A DNA stretch of 64,000 nucleotides from Macrobrachium rosenbergii. Lineage: Eukaryota; Arthropoda; Malacostraca; Decapoda; Palaemonidae. The first letter of the stretch is position 1. The number at the start of each line of letters is the position of its first letter. A model generated the notes under the pieces. That model saw nothing but the letters and a program-made list of their open reading frames with translations. It ran no database searches and was not told the DNA's origin. Shown here one piece after another: positions 12,598 to 24,640 of this stretch. The DNA lies in assembly GCF_040412425.1 (NCBI RefSeq), contig NC_089741.1:39148538-39212537 (forward strand), written 5' to 3'. The translations under genes were made by a program, and so were the position numbers.

Positions 12598-13765
12598 ACT
12601 CCAATACACCAACATAAGTAAGGATTTGTCACGGAAATAACCCAACAAAGAGTATGGATTTAACACTGAAACAAGACGAACTTAGGCTACAATAAAGATT
12701 TGTCAATTAACAAACACAATGTACGGATTTGTCATTGAACTTACAGTAAGGATCTGTCATTGAGAAAGACACCGCATACAAGGGATTTGTCCCTGAAATA
12801 AACCCAACATACAGTAAAGATTTGTCACTGATACAAACTCTAATAAAGTAGGGATTTGTCACTGAAATAAATCCAATAAACCCACCAAACAGTAGGGATT
12901 TGTCATTGAAATAAACCCAATAAACCCAATACAGCAGGGATTTGTCACTGAAACAAACTCTAATATAAAGTAGGGATTTGTCATTGAAATAAACCCAATA
13001 AACCCAACGTACAGTAATGGTTAGTCACCGAAATAAACCCTCCATGGAGTAAGGATCAATCATTGAAGTAAACTCAACATACAGTAAAGATGTCACTAAA
13101 ATAAACCCACTAAACCCAACATACAGTAAGGATTTGTCAATGAAATAACCCACCAAACCCAACATACAGTCAGGATTTGACAATGAAATAAAACCCACTA
13201 AATCCAACATACATTAAGGATTTGTCAATGCAATAAACTCACTACGCCCAACATACCGTAAGGATTTGTCAATGAAATAAAACCCACTAAACCCAACATA
13301 CAGTAAGGATTTGTCAATGAAATAAACCCACTAAACCCAACATACAGTAAGGATTTGACAATGAAATAAACCCACTAAACCCAACATACAGTAAGGATTT
13401 ATCAATGAAATAAACCCACTAAACCCAACATATCGTAAGGATTTGTCAATGAAATAAAACCCACTAAACCCAACATACATTAAGGATTTGTCACTAAAAT
13501 AAACCTACTAAACCCAACATATCGTAAGGATTTGTCAATGAAATATACCCACTAAACCCAACATATCGTAAGGATTTGTCAATGAAATATACCCACTAAA
13601 CCCAACATACAGTAAGGATTTGTCAAAGAAATAAACCCACTAAACCCAACATACATTCAGGATTTGACAATGAAATAAAACCTACTAAATCCAACATACA
13701 TTAAGGATTTGTCAATGAAATAAACTCACTAAACCCAACACCCAGTAAGGATTTGTCATTGAAAA
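12598..13765. repeat. ~45-bp minisatellite, about 26 units
   Basis: The unit is close to 'aaacccaacatacagtaagg' + 'atttgtcaatgaaataaacccact'. The right two thirds (from about 13100) are homogeneous. The left part is more diverged, and some units there lack the 'cccactaa' block. Copies differ mainly by single substitutions and by extra A in AAATAAAACCC. Confidence 0.95.
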
Positions 13766-14180
13766 ACATCGAAAATACAATCAAGATGATACAAATTCAA
13801 AAACGAGAGTGCTGTCATAACTCTCCCTATTTAGAAGCGTCTTCGAGAGCTCTCTTACATTCCTGCATTGAAAAAGTAACGAGAATATAACAAGAAATAA
13901 TAATACCAAGATTATCACAAAATTAGACTGTAGTATCATGAAGTACAGATACGTAGCATACAGTATGTAGCTATTATCTGGGTCAGCATTCATCAGTGAT
14001 GGGAGAAAGTAGGCTCATACACAGAGACGTCACTTTCGAAATCATGAGGCGAACGATTTATTCTGGGAGAACGGAAATGATTTATTTATAGGTGATAATA
14101 GTAGTATCCATTACTAAGAGGGGAATATCTAAATACAATATTATGACTCGGATTCGTTGGTATAACCTTGCCTGCATTAA
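13766..14180. other. AT-rich unique sequence
   Basis: No gene or repeat recognised in about 400 bp. Confidence 0.4.
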
Positions 14181-14340
14181 CAGACAAAAGCATGATGGAA
14201 AACAGATTTAGGATTATGAAAAGGGAAAACCAGATACAGGCAAAACCATTCTCTCTCTCTCTCTCTCTCCACAAGCAAAAGCATAATATAAAGCAAAATT
14301 ACGACTATACATAGAAAAACCTGATACGGGCAAAACCACA

Positions 14341-14402
<62 letters not shown>
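14181..14402. repeat. (CT)n-embedded tandem duplication
   Basis: CT runs at 14251-14268 and 14344-14402. Each is preceded by 'aaaaccagatacaggcaaaaccat' or its close variant 'aaaacctgatacgggcaaaaccacacat', and by 'acaaaagcat.at..aaa'. Two units. Confidence 0.82.
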
Positions 14403-14405
<3 letters not shown>

Positions 14406-14545
14406 CATACGTTCAAAAGACATAAAAACGATAAGATGTAATTAAAAGATAATTACGACACGCCATTAATTACACAGACAGGTGGTAAAATAAACTCATT
14501 TTGCGGAAACCTCATAAAGTGCGTAATCACCAACTAACAAAACAA
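14403..14545. other. Unique AT-rich sequence
   Basis: Nothing recognised. Confidence 0.35.
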
Positions 14546-15600
14546 CCCACACTGCCATAACTTTAATTATCTTTTAATTTTCTTACTGTTTTTTTTCTGA
14601 AAAGAAAACTATTGTGCCGGCTTTGTCTGTCCGTCCGCACTTTTTTCTGTTCACCCTCAGATCTCAAAGACTACTTAGGATAGAGGGCTGCAAATGGGTA
14701 TGTTGATCATCCACCCTCCAATCATCAAACATACCAAATTGCAGCCCTCTAGCCTCTGTACTTTTTATTGCATTTAAGGTCAAAGTTAGCCATAATCGTG
14801 CACCTGGCAACGATATAGGCCCGGCCACCACCGGCCCGTGGTTAAAGTTTCATGGGCCGTTGCTCATACAGCATTATACAGACCACCGTTAGATACATCT
14901 ATTTTCGGTGGCCGTGATTATACGCTATGCAGAAAACTCGATTGCGCCGAAGAAACTTCGGTGCATTTTTTACTTGTTTTATTTTCCTGTTGGCAATTTA
15001 AAAATAGTTCAGTTAATTAACCATTTTGGGGAAAATTTAAGAACTAACTTAAACAATTTCGAACTTTAATTTTTCCTTTAATTTTCTTACCGTTTTTTTG
15101 GGGGGTTATAATTTTACTTCGGCTGATTAAAAATAATTCAATAATTGGTCAACGGATTTAATGAAAATTTAAATATTTAAATAATTTCGAACTTGAATTC
15201 TCTTTCAGCTTTTTTATTTTAATTTTCCTCTTTTAATTTTCTTACCGCTTTTTATGTTTTCATTTTCCTTTTTCCATTTTAAAAATCATTCAATCAATCA
15301 ACTGATTTCGGGAAATCTGAAAAATACGTTCAATCATTTAGAACTTTCATTTTCCTTTCAATATTCTTAGCGTTTTTTTTGTTTTTGGTTTAATTTTCCC
15401 TTGCTACTTTAAAAATAATATATTTAGTCATCTTTCTTTTTAGAGAAAATCAACAAATAAATTCAGTCAATCTGAACTTTCAATTCCTTTCTATTTGCCG
15501 GGTTTCATTTTCTTTTTGATTTTCTTACCGGACTAAAATTAGTTCAGTTAACCATATGATTTAAGGACAATCAACTAATTATATCAATCATTTCGTGCCA
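14546..15600. repeat. AT-rich ~150-bp tandem repeat, interrupted by family A
   Basis: Units share 'ttaaaaataattcaataatt', then 'gaaaatttaa', 'atttcgaactt' and 'ttttaattttcttaccgtttttt'. Four diverged units lie between 14980 and 15600. The sequence left of the family A copy (14560-14594) has the same 'ttttaattttcttactgttt' end. This implies the family A element interrupts a unit. Confidence 0.7.
14595..14980 (-). mobile_element. Dispersed repeat family A, copy 1
   Basis: Full-length copy in reverse orientation. Read on the minus strand it starts with the GCGCCGAAG...CTTCGG hairpin, then the CCACCGAAA...TTTCGGTGG hairpin, then the 'ggcccatgaaactttaacca' block, then a long inverted repeat around 'gaggctagagggctgcaattt'. 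It ends in a GGACAGACAAAGCC block and 'agttttcttt'. No open frame and no terminal inverted repeats, so it is non-autonomous and of unknown class. Confidence 0.85.
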
Positions 15601-16354
15601 TGAGGATTTCACCGTCGACTGAGTGGTTTATGTTATCTGGCGTCGCACCGACAACGGTTTCCGACGTTGGAAGTATATTTTTGGCTGTGAGTAATTTAAG
15701 ATAAAATAAAATGTCAAAAAATGGCCTTACTTATAACAAAAACAGCATTTGGATGGAAATTAATGGGTAAAAATACATTGGGGAAATTAAAAGTACGGTA
15801 AATATTGATGCAATAAATGTATTATAGTAAGACAGATGTATTGAAATAAAATTACTATTCTATCTAATGGCAATACTACCCAAGCAACCCCAAAAACAAC
15901 AAATTTAAAGACAAAAGAACAGTCCAAATCTTGCCCAGACCTGGCGAATACCATGAACAGTCCCTCCCAGTAAAAAGAAAGAAAAAAAAAAGACAGGAAA
16001 CTGGGGTGCCAACTAATTCGGGTATTGTCCCCACAAGGCAGGTCCCACTGTACCACGGATAAGAACACCTCCGGTCACTTGAGTCTAACAAAGTCTAACC
16101 ATCGTTAAATTATGCAAGATGCGACTTAAGCCTAACAAAGACTAGCCATAACTGAATTGTGCAAGATGAGGATGTGATGAGGAATAGTGAGGAACACTGG
16201 ACTCATTCTCAGGAGGTTATAGATAATATACGCAATTCTACAAGCGAATTTTAATGCATATTCGTTTTGTTTATAAGTATGTGAATATGCGTACACACAA
16301 GGAATAATCTATATGTGGAAGTAAGGCAAATGCGCCATATAAACTTACATGTGC
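15601..16354. other. Unique sequence
   Basis: About 750 bp. A weak two-unit duplication ('gtctaacaaagtctaaccat' / 'gcctaacaaagactagccat') lies at 16083-16165. The minus-strand frames here (15787-16091) are hydrophobic with no recognised domain, and I do not call a gene. Confidence 0.45.
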
Positions 16355-16482
16355 ACACACACATACACACACATATATATATGTATATATAAATATACAT
16401 ATATATGTGTGTATGTATAATATATAAGCGTGTGTGTATACATGTATACTGTATGCATATAACATATATATATAAATATCTA

Positions 16483-16518
<36 letters not shown>

Positions 16519-16534
16519 TATAATATATATATAC

Positions 16535-16592
<58 letters not shown>
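16355..16592. repeat. Compound (CA)/(TA)/(GT) microsatellite
   Basis: Alternating CA, TA and GT stretches with small palindromes such as TATACATGTATA, then TA runs interrupted by ATATAATATATATAC blocks. Confidence 0.93.
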
Positions 16593-16762
16593 ACGTAGAG
16601 AAACTTTCAAAACGCGTGTTCTAATTCAGCAAGAGTAGCCACTAAAAAAACCCTGAACTTTTGCAAGTGGGGGAAAAAAAATATCCGGTTACGGTTTTGC
16701 ACGGAAAAATTCGATGATCACCCAGTTGCAAATGGATTTGTAACTCCTGGGTGAGGAAACTC
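16593..16762. other. Unique spacer
   Basis: Nothing recognised. Confidence 0.35.
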
Positions 16763-17055
<293 letters not shown>

Positions 17056-17285
17056 AGTGAATACACACAAAAATATATCTATCATATTCTGTAGCTAAAA
17101 TCACGTAATGTAATACAATAACAATAACTAATTTAAAATTCTAAATCGCAGCTAGAAATAAAAACAAAATAAATATGGAAAACTTCTGGAATGGGAATCA
17201 ATAAAACACGAAAATTATAAAAATAAACAAAAACAAAAAATTCAATTCCTGCATCGAGACAAGACGAGACAAACACGCCCGCCCA
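17056..17285. other. A-rich unique sequence
   Basis: No gene or repeat recognised. Confidence 0.35.
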
Positions 17286-17362
17286 AACGCGAACAATAAA
17301 CAAAAAGCAAAAACAATAAACAAAAAGCAAAAACAATAAACAAAAAGCAAAAACAACAAACA
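17286..17362. repeat. 22-bp tandem repeat, 3-4 units
   Basis: The unit 'acaataaacaaaaagcaaaa' is repeated almost perfectly. Confidence 0.9.
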
Positions 17363-17638
17363 GCCAAAGAAATACCAGGTAACAAAACCAAACAGGAAAT
17401 TAGGGCGTCAACGCCACTAACCAACAAACAAACAAACGTGAGGATTCAAGGTCAGAAAGCCATATTTCACGCAATGACGATTGCATGACAACGTAATTAG
17501 CGCAAGAACAACCAAGGACAGAGGGATTTGGAAATGAAAATGGGGTAACTCTTGACCTGACCGAAGCTTTGTAGCCCCGCCCACTTTGGCAGGCCACAAA
17601 GAACTGACGCAAAGAACTTGAGTAAACGCCCTGATGGG

Positions 17639-17640
<2 letters not shown>
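17363..17640. other. Unique sequence
   Basis: Ordinary complexity. Minus-strand frames here are extensions of the Ser-Leu frame from the neighbouring GA run. Confidence 0.4.
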
Positions 17641-17727
<87 letters not shown>

Positions 17728-17890
17728 ACTTCTGTGAAATAGAAAACCATAATACAAATCTTGAGGAAGACTGAGGAAGAGAGCGAGAGACTAATTTAGA
17801 GAGAGATAGAGAGAGGGAGAGAGAGAACGAGAGAATTTTACCTTGTGTGAAATATTCATACACAAGTTGAGAGAGAGCAAAAGAGACAAT

Positions 17891-17959
<69 letters not shown>

Positions 17960-17976
17960 CCTTTGGTGAAAAATTC

Positions 17977-18022
<46 letters not shown>

Positions 18023-18050
18023 TTACCTTTTGTGAAATATTCATAAACAA

Positions 18051-18110
<60 letters not shown>
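17641..18110. repeat. GA-embedded minisatellite with a 'tgtgaaatattcata' block
   Basis: GA runs at about 17641-17724, 17896-17955, 17984-18018 and 18055-18110. Blocks such as 'ttaccttttgtgaaatattc' + 'ataaacaagttgagag' recur near 17836, 17956 and 18020, with a diverged form near 17725. The same flank type reappears at 19100-19390. Confidence 0.88.
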
Positions 18111-18113
<3 letters not shown>

Positions 18114-18385
18114 CACCTTGAACTTGGCTAAGAGTTCAATAACAATGCTTATATCTTGCTACTTATAGTCAAACCAGTGAAGGGTGAACAAACGGCCTTC
18201 ATAAAAGCAAATTGCACACAGGAGTGACACTTTGCAACAAAGGCAATTGCAAGACGTTGAAATATATTTAACAAATGATTTATTTTACATAAATGTGCTT
18301 AATAATTCATCTTTTGGTCAAAATGTGTTTCTTCACATTTGATCACTAACGCTAGATATTGGCAAAATGACTCGACAGTCAGGCT
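18111..18385. other. Unique sequence
   Basis: Nothing recognised. Confidence 0.4.
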
Positions 18386-18620
18386 TATAGCGTTGCCAGA
18401 AGCACGATTATGGCTAACCTTAACCTTAGATAAAATCAAAACTACTGAGGCTAGAGGGCTGTAATTTGGTATGTTTGATGATTGGTGAGTGGATGATCAA
18501 CATATCAATTTGCAGCCCTCTAGCCTCAGTAGTTTCTAAGATCTGAGGGCGGACAGAAAAAGTACTGAGGACAGAAAAAGCCGGCACAATAGTTTTTTTT
18601 TTTTTACAGAAAACTAAAAA
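18386..18620 (+). mobile_element. Dispersed repeat family A, copy 2 (5' truncated)
   Basis: Begins at the 'tatagcgttgccagaagcac' block, so the first third with the two short hairpins is missing. The long inverted repeat and the 'cagaaaactaaaaa' end are present. The GGACGGACAGAC part is partly replaced. Confidence 0.85.
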
Positions 18621-19030
18621 GTATAAAATCATCTTTTTAAATCCTCCAATATGCCGTTACTCCATCATGTTAAGGATAAACGTGAAAAGAATAACTGGAA
18701 TTTCACTTACGGAAAAAAAGTGATTTTTTTTTTACCTGAGAAATTTGCCAAAAATAACAAGGTTGCAATTAACGAGAACCCCGGGAATTCCAAGAGTTGC
18801 TTTCAGCGTGGACCACTTTCCACGACGCAATTATAGCGGTACTACTACTACTGCTATTACTACAACTGTTAGTACTGCCATTACTACCATGCTACTATCG
18901 ATATCAAATGTCACTTTGATATTTCAATGGCAAACTGCGTTTATGTTGTACTGTCTCCAAAATGGTATAAAATATAGCTTAAATATTCAGTAAGAATAAA
19001 AATTACCTTAGAAAGAAATACAAACCTATC
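18621..19030. other. Unique sequence with (TAC)n-like stretch
   Basis: A loose TACTAC/CTATTAC stretch at 18838-18897. Frames are broken, and I see no gene. Confidence 0.45.
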
Positions 19031-19099
<69 letters not shown>

Positions 19100-19134
19100 T
19101 CTAACTTATGTGAAATGAAAAAAAAATTATAAAA

Positions 19135-19213
<79 letters not shown>

Positions 19214-19276
19214 AAATGTGTTGAGCTGGGAAGAGAAAATCTCTAACTTATGTGAAATGAAATGATTCATACAAAA

Positions 19277-19325
<49 letters not shown>

Positions 19326-19389
19326 AAATGTGTTGGGAAGGGAAGAGAAAGCCACTAATTTACGTGAAATGAAAAGATTCATATTCAAT

Positions 19390-19431
<42 letters not shown>
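19031..19431. repeat. GA-embedded minisatellite ('taacttatgtgaaatgaaa')
   Basis: Four GA runs separate three units. Each unit contains 'ctaacttatgtgaaatgaaa' and then 'attcatacaaaattt' before the next GA run, and two carry 'tataaatgtgttg..gggaag' after the run. The last part overlaps the left arm of the large palindrome. Confidence 0.88.
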
Positions 19432-19433
<2 letters not shown>

Positions 19434-19906
19434 AAGCACGCAGGTGAAACTGTTTTCTCCCTCGTGATCTATTACGGCACCAGGTGCGTTCAACTCCCCG
19501 TGATACGAGCGAACGCAAATCGGCCAAGCGTGACAGAGAACGGTTACTCAAATGGCAGATCGTGATTTCTGGAACACTAAGTACCTTAAATTCCTTTTAG
19601 TGGGAATTTCATAAGTGGATCGCATTCCTGAGTAATGTTCAAGGGGAACAAAGTGAGTCTGAACATTTCTGTTCTTTTCTGAAGTATTATGAACGAAGCT
19701 TGGAATCACTAGGCTGAACGAGAGAATATTACTATTTTTATTTATTCCAATTATTATCAATATAAATTCACACAGTTATGTGCATCAATGATGTTTTCTC
19801 CGTTATTTAATACTGTATTGCTATCAGTGTTAATTTTTAGATGGATATTAATTTTTAAAAGTTTTTTATTTCCACTTCTATAAGTTTGATGCTGAATATA
19901 TATATA

Positions 19907-19963
<57 letters not shown>

Positions 19964-20039
19964 GATATAAATATATAATATATACACACATGCATATATA
20001 TATATATATGCATGTGTGTATATATTATATATATTTATA

Positions 20040-20117
<78 letters not shown>

Positions 20118-20663
20118 GCATCAAACTTGTATAGGAAGTGGAAATAAAAAACTTTTAAAAATTAATATCCATCTAAAAATTAACACTGATAGCAATACAG
20201 TATTAAATAACGGAGAAAACATCATTGATGCACATAACTGTGTGAATTTATATTGATAATAATTGAATAAAAAAATAGTAATATTCTCTCGTTCAGCCTA
20301 GTGATTCCAAGCTTCGTTCATAATACTTCAGAAAAGAACAGAAATGTTCAGACTCACTTTGTTCCCCTTGAACATTACTCAGGAATGCGATCCACTTATG
20401 AAATTCCCACTAAAAGGAATTTAAGGTACTTAGTGTTCCAGAAATCACGATCTGCCATTTGAGTAACCGTTCTCTGTCACGCTTGGTGTGATTTTTATGT
20501 TCGCTCGTATCACGGGGAGTTGAACGCACCTGGTGCCGTAATAGATCACGAGGAGAAAAAGTTTCACCTGCGTGCTTGCTCTCTCTCTCTCTCTCTCTCT
20601 CTAATTGAATATGAATCTTTCATTTCAATTGAATTAGTGGCTTTCTCTTCCTTCCCAACACAT

Positions 20664-20707
<44 letters not shown>

Positions 20708-20735
20708 CTCTTAAATTTTGTATGAATCATTTCAT
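19258..20735. repeat. Large palindrome 1 (~740-bp arms)
   Basis: The left arm 19258-20001 is the reverse complement of 20002-20735, centred at 20001/20002 inside TGCATATATATATATATGCA. Pairing blocks include 'aaatgattcatac' with 'gtatgaatcattt', 'gcaccaggtgcgttcaac' (19474) with 'gttgaacgcacctggtgc' (20519), and 'agtaccttaaattcctttta' (19580) with its complement near 20416. The arms contain (TA)n, (GA)n and unique DNA. They differ by scattered substitutions, by microsatellite length and by a short divergent block near 19515/20488. No gene lies inside. Confidence 0.92.
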
Positions 20736-20737
20736 AC

Positions 20738-20928
20738 AAAATTTTAAAGAGGAGATTATTTTTAAATCCTTTTTGTACATTGATGTTTTTTTTTTTTACT
20801 TATAAATATTGTGCAGAGGATGTTTTTATGAAAGCCTTTCGTAACTTTTCCTTGCAGTAAGGAAGTAATGCTTTTGGTGTATTTTAAACACTAAAAGAGA
20901 TTGTTTTAAGCTAATGGGTTATTTTGTA

Positions 20929-21016
<88 letters not shown>

Positions 21017-21212
21017 TACAAAATAACCCATTAGTTTAAACAATCTCTTTAGTGTTTAAAATACACCAAAAGCATTACTTCCTTACTGCAAGGAAAAGTT
21101 ACGAAAGGCTTTCATAAAAACATCCTCTGCACAATATTTATAAGTAAAAATAAAAAAAAAACATCAATGTACAAAAAGGGATTTAAAAATAATCTCCTCT
21201 TTACAAATTTTG
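20738..21212. repeat. Large palindrome 2 (~200-bp arms around (TA)n)
   Basis: The left arm 20738-20933 pairs with 21012-21212 across a (TA)n loop at 20934-21012. Pairing blocks include 'aatgggttattttgtaatgt' with 'acattacaaaataacccatt', and 'ttccttgcagtaaggaagta' with 'tacttccttactgcaaggaa'. Arms differ by a few substitutions and poly(T)/poly(A) length. It starts 2-3 bp after palindrome 1 ends. Confidence 0.92.
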
Positions 21213-21640
21213 GAAAAACACACAAATTTTACATTACAATAAGCACACGAAAAACACACCATTAAACAAAGAATATAAAACAAAAGTCAAAAACATTCTC
21301 TCTCTCTCCACAACGCGAGAAAAAAAAACATGATCCATACCAACGCCACGAAATAAAGAATCGAGCTTACAAAAAAAAAAAAAAAAAGGACCATAAATTT
21401 CAATAAACTGGCAAATTGGAAAGCCTATTAAAAATAAAAAACAGACGGAAGTCTGTCTATCGCTGTCATGCACTACTGACAGAACGTGAACAGAGAGTTT
21501 GACAGAGGTTTAGAAACGGTAGCTGATATAGAGTTGTTACTTTCTAATAATGCACGAGGGGTGTTTTTCCTTCTAATTGCTACGACGAGTTTTAATTGGT
21601 GTGTGTTTTCATGGGGTGGGAGAGAGGTGTTAGTCAGGTT
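21213..21640. other. Unique sequence with A-rich stretches
   Basis: Poly(A) runs near 21321 and 21371. No gene. Confidence 0.4.
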
Positions 21641-21667
21641 TGTGTGTGTGTGTGTGTGTATATATAT

Positions 21668-21732
<65 letters not shown>

Positions 21733-21830
21733 TTTATATATATACATATATATACATATACATCTATATATATACACTGTACACACATATATATCATATT
21801 ATACATATAAATGTTATGTTATGTTATCCA
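21641..21830. repeat. (GT)-(TA) compound microsatellite and (TATGT)n stub
   Basis: GT 21641-21658, TA 21672-21724, irregular ATATAC tract, then TTATGTTATGTTATG at 21812-21827. The last motif matches the pentanucleotide block at 28.7 kb. Confidence 0.9.
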
Positions 21831-21989
21831 TAAAACACGGAAGCTAGCAGAGAATGCCAAATCTTGGCATTAGAAAAATCGAAATATCAGGATGACTAAC
21901 GAACGGAAAAGCATTAACTTCATTGATAAAGAAATAGGCAATTTATAATTCATTCAATACTAAAAGAAGATACACACACGAATAAATAT

Positions 21990-21990
<1 letters not shown>
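21831..21990. other. Unique spacer
   Basis: Nothing recognised. Confidence 0.35.
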
Positions 21991-22048
<58 letters not shown>

Positions 22049-22275
22049 TATGTGTATATATATACACACATATATATACATACATACATAAAAACAAGAC
22101 CTATTTACAACTTGATAAACGCATATAGATGGACAATCGTACGATTGTTTAAATACGTAACACATATATATATACATACATAAATACACACACATATAAA
22201 TATTATATATATATACATAATACACAAACACATATATATACACACATACACACACACAAACACACACACACACAG
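21991..22275. repeat. (TA)/(CA) compound microsatellite
   Basis: TA 21991-22044, irregular ATATAC/ACATAC tract, and CA run at 22244-22275. Confidence 0.92.
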
Positions 22276-22568
22276 CAGTAAGTGCTTTTACGTGCGGCCA
22301 GGTAAATCGTGAGCCACAGAGAATTTGGCACAGTTCACTGGAGATTAACCTCCTTTTTCTCCTGCCCAGGGTACAGATCAACCACTTTTTTTCCCTCGCC
22401 AATAACAGGTAACGAACCACTTCTTATTCCCCCATCCCCCCAATAACAGGTAACGAAACTCCTTGTCATGTTCTAACGCAAGAGAACTTCGGACTTCGTG
22501 TGACTTTCGAGATATCACAGATACAGGGGATTTGACAGTACGTGATGATATTGCGTAAGTGACTTGAA
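22276..22568. other. Unique sequence
   Basis: Contains a 'cccaataacaggtaacgaa' direct duplication near 22400 and 22440. No gene. Confidence 0.4.
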
Positions 22569-22840
22569 TATATAATTTAGGTCAAAGGCCACGCACTGGG
22601 ACCTATGAGGTCATTCAGCGCTGAAACGGAAACTGACAGTAATAAGGTTTGAAAGGTGTGAATCAAATGTTAGGAGAGGGTGGAAAGTATAGTTGAAGAA
22701 TGAGAATATGAAAGGAGGTACAATAAAAGGAACGAAGGGGGTTGCAGCTAGGGGTCAAAGGTACGCTACAAAGAACCTTAAGTAATGCCTACAGTGCACC
22801 GCATGAAGTGCACTGTCGGCACTAGCCCCTCCTACGGAGA
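22569..22840 (-). mobile_element. Dispersed repeat family B, copy 2
   Basis: Reverse-orientation copy. GGACCTATGAGGTCATTCAG, 'gttgcagctaggggtc', 'accttaagtaatgcctac' and the GTGCAC hairpin match copy 1 in order and spacing. It lacks the AATTC tail, and one internal block has been replaced. Confidence 0.7.
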
Positions 22841-22987
22841 ATATTGCGTAAGTGTGATACCCGTATGTATATTGTTGAGGACGCGTATGGAGTTAAGTAT
22901 TCTGTATGTATGTATGTATCTATGTATATAAAACTTATAGTGTATTAAAAATATATTGGTTCATACATGTTTTTAGTACACTACACG

Positions 22988-23084
<97 letters not shown>

Positions 23085-23085
23085 C
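22841..23085. repeat. (TATG)n, (CA)n and (TA)n tracts
   Basis: GTATGTATGTATC near 22904, CA 22996-23022, TA 23023-23081. Confidence 0.92.
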
Positions 23086-23233
23086 AAAAAGAAAAAATCC
23101 TCTCAATGACTTCAAGTGTCGTCTTTAACGATCAATAATGGCAATAAACGAATAAAAGGTCCATCCCATCCCCGCGGCGAAAACTGTATTAGCCGGGGGA
23201 GTGAATACTGAAATCGCCACAGGAATGCGCGGT

Positions 23234-23269
<36 letters not shown>

Positions 23270-23395
23270 TCGATCGTAAAGCAAATTGCTTCTCTTCAAA
23301 AGCCACTGAGAGGGAGTTGGAGACCGAAAACGCACAAACACCACACAGGATTTACAAAGAAAATAACAATCACGTAGAGAGGGGAACGAACGCAT
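23086..23395. other. Unique sequence with a ~33-bp poly(A)
   Basis: Poly(A) at 23235-23267. The Phe-rich minus-strand frame is its translation. No gene recognised. Confidence 0.45.
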
Positions 23396-23860
23396 ACAAG
23401 TAAAAAAATGCGCCGAAGTTTCTTCGGCGCAATCGAGTTTTCTGTACAGCCGCTACAGCTTACAATCAAGGCCACCGAAAATAGATCTATCTTTTGGTAG
23501 TCTCGGTATAATGGTGTCGAAAATAGATCTATCTTTTGGTAGTCTCGGTATAATGGTGTTGAGCCGCGGCCCATGAATCTTTACCCACGGGCCGGTGGTG
23601 GCCTATACTATATCGTTGCCAGAAGCACGTTTATGGTTAACTTTAACCTTAAATAAAATAAAAACTATTGAGGTTAGAGGGCTGCAATTTGGTATGTTTG
23701 ATGATTGGAGGGTGGATGATCAGCATACCAATTTGCAGCCCTCTAGCCTCAGTAGTTTTTAAGGTCTGAGGGCGAGCAGAAACAGCGCGGACAGAAAAAT
23801 GCTGACAGAAAAAAGTGCGGACGGACAGACAAAGCCGGCAAAATAGTTTTCTTTTTCACA
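23396..23860 (+). mobile_element. Dispersed repeat family A, copy 3 (with internal duplication)
   Basis: Full-length copy with all blocks in order. It is unique among the copies in having an exact 42-bp tandem duplication, 23476-23517 and 23518-23559, covering the CGAAAATAGATCTATC block. Confidence 0.9.
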
Positions 23861-24330
23861 AAGGTACAAAGGGAGGAACAAATACGTAATAAAAATCGGT
23901 AGAAATGAGAAGAACAGTATTATAAGCCGAGAAGCGCGCAAACACACTGACATTATAAAAAAATGAAGAATAGGTTTGCAAAAACAAAACAAAATTACAA
24001 AAAAAAAAAAAACCGACTAATACAAGTATAAGTTGAAACCAAAAAAGTTGAGGAATAGATTTCCAGAAACAACTCTAAAATCCACTAAAAAACAGACTAA
24101 TACAAATACAAACTTAAACAAAAAAATTAAGAATAGATTTGCAAAAACAAAGAAAAAAAAAAACAACAAAAATAGACAACAGACAAACAATTGAAAGTCG
24201 AAGAGCTGACGCATCGAAAAAAAAAGCAAAAAAAAAAAAGACAAATAAAATATGGAAAATGGAAAACGATGAGACATTGTATTTGCAAAAAATGACTGAG
24301 GAACAACAAAAATAAAAAAAAAGCAATATG
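23861..24330. repeat. A-rich degenerate tandem repeat
   Basis: Two to three units of roughly 80-90 bp with 'gaatagatttgcaaaaacaa' and 'accgactaatacaagtataa' blocks (near 23968, 24050 and 24130), drowned in A runs. The Phe-rich minus-strand frames are translations of this. Confidence 0.65.
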
Positions 24331-24640
24331 CGAAAGGCAATCAAAGAAGAGATATTGTTGTTGCAAACAAAAATTGCAATTGCAAAACACCAAGCGATCG
24401 CCGAATCTCCCTCGATTTGAACTGAAAAGTCATGATTGCTTTCAAGCAACTGAACTAACCCCCTCCCCTTCCCTCCGTATACCCGCTCCCTTCCCCTGGA
24501 AAAAGAAAAAAAACAAAAACAATGATAATGATGATGAAGATAATAATGATGACTTTGATAAAGAAGCACAGGTATGAATTTATAATCTGGGTTGAGTTTC
24601 TTGCTACTGAAGTTTGTAGTAAGTAGCTATACTACTAGTA
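24331..24640. other. Unique sequence with a GAT-rich stretch
   Basis: GATAATGATGATGAAGATAA-like stretch near 24523-24560. No gene. Confidence 0.4.

Noticed and set aside
12598..13765. CRISPR array
   Set aside because: Regular ~45-bp periodicity, but the whole unit is repeated with no unique spacers, and the context is eukaryotic.
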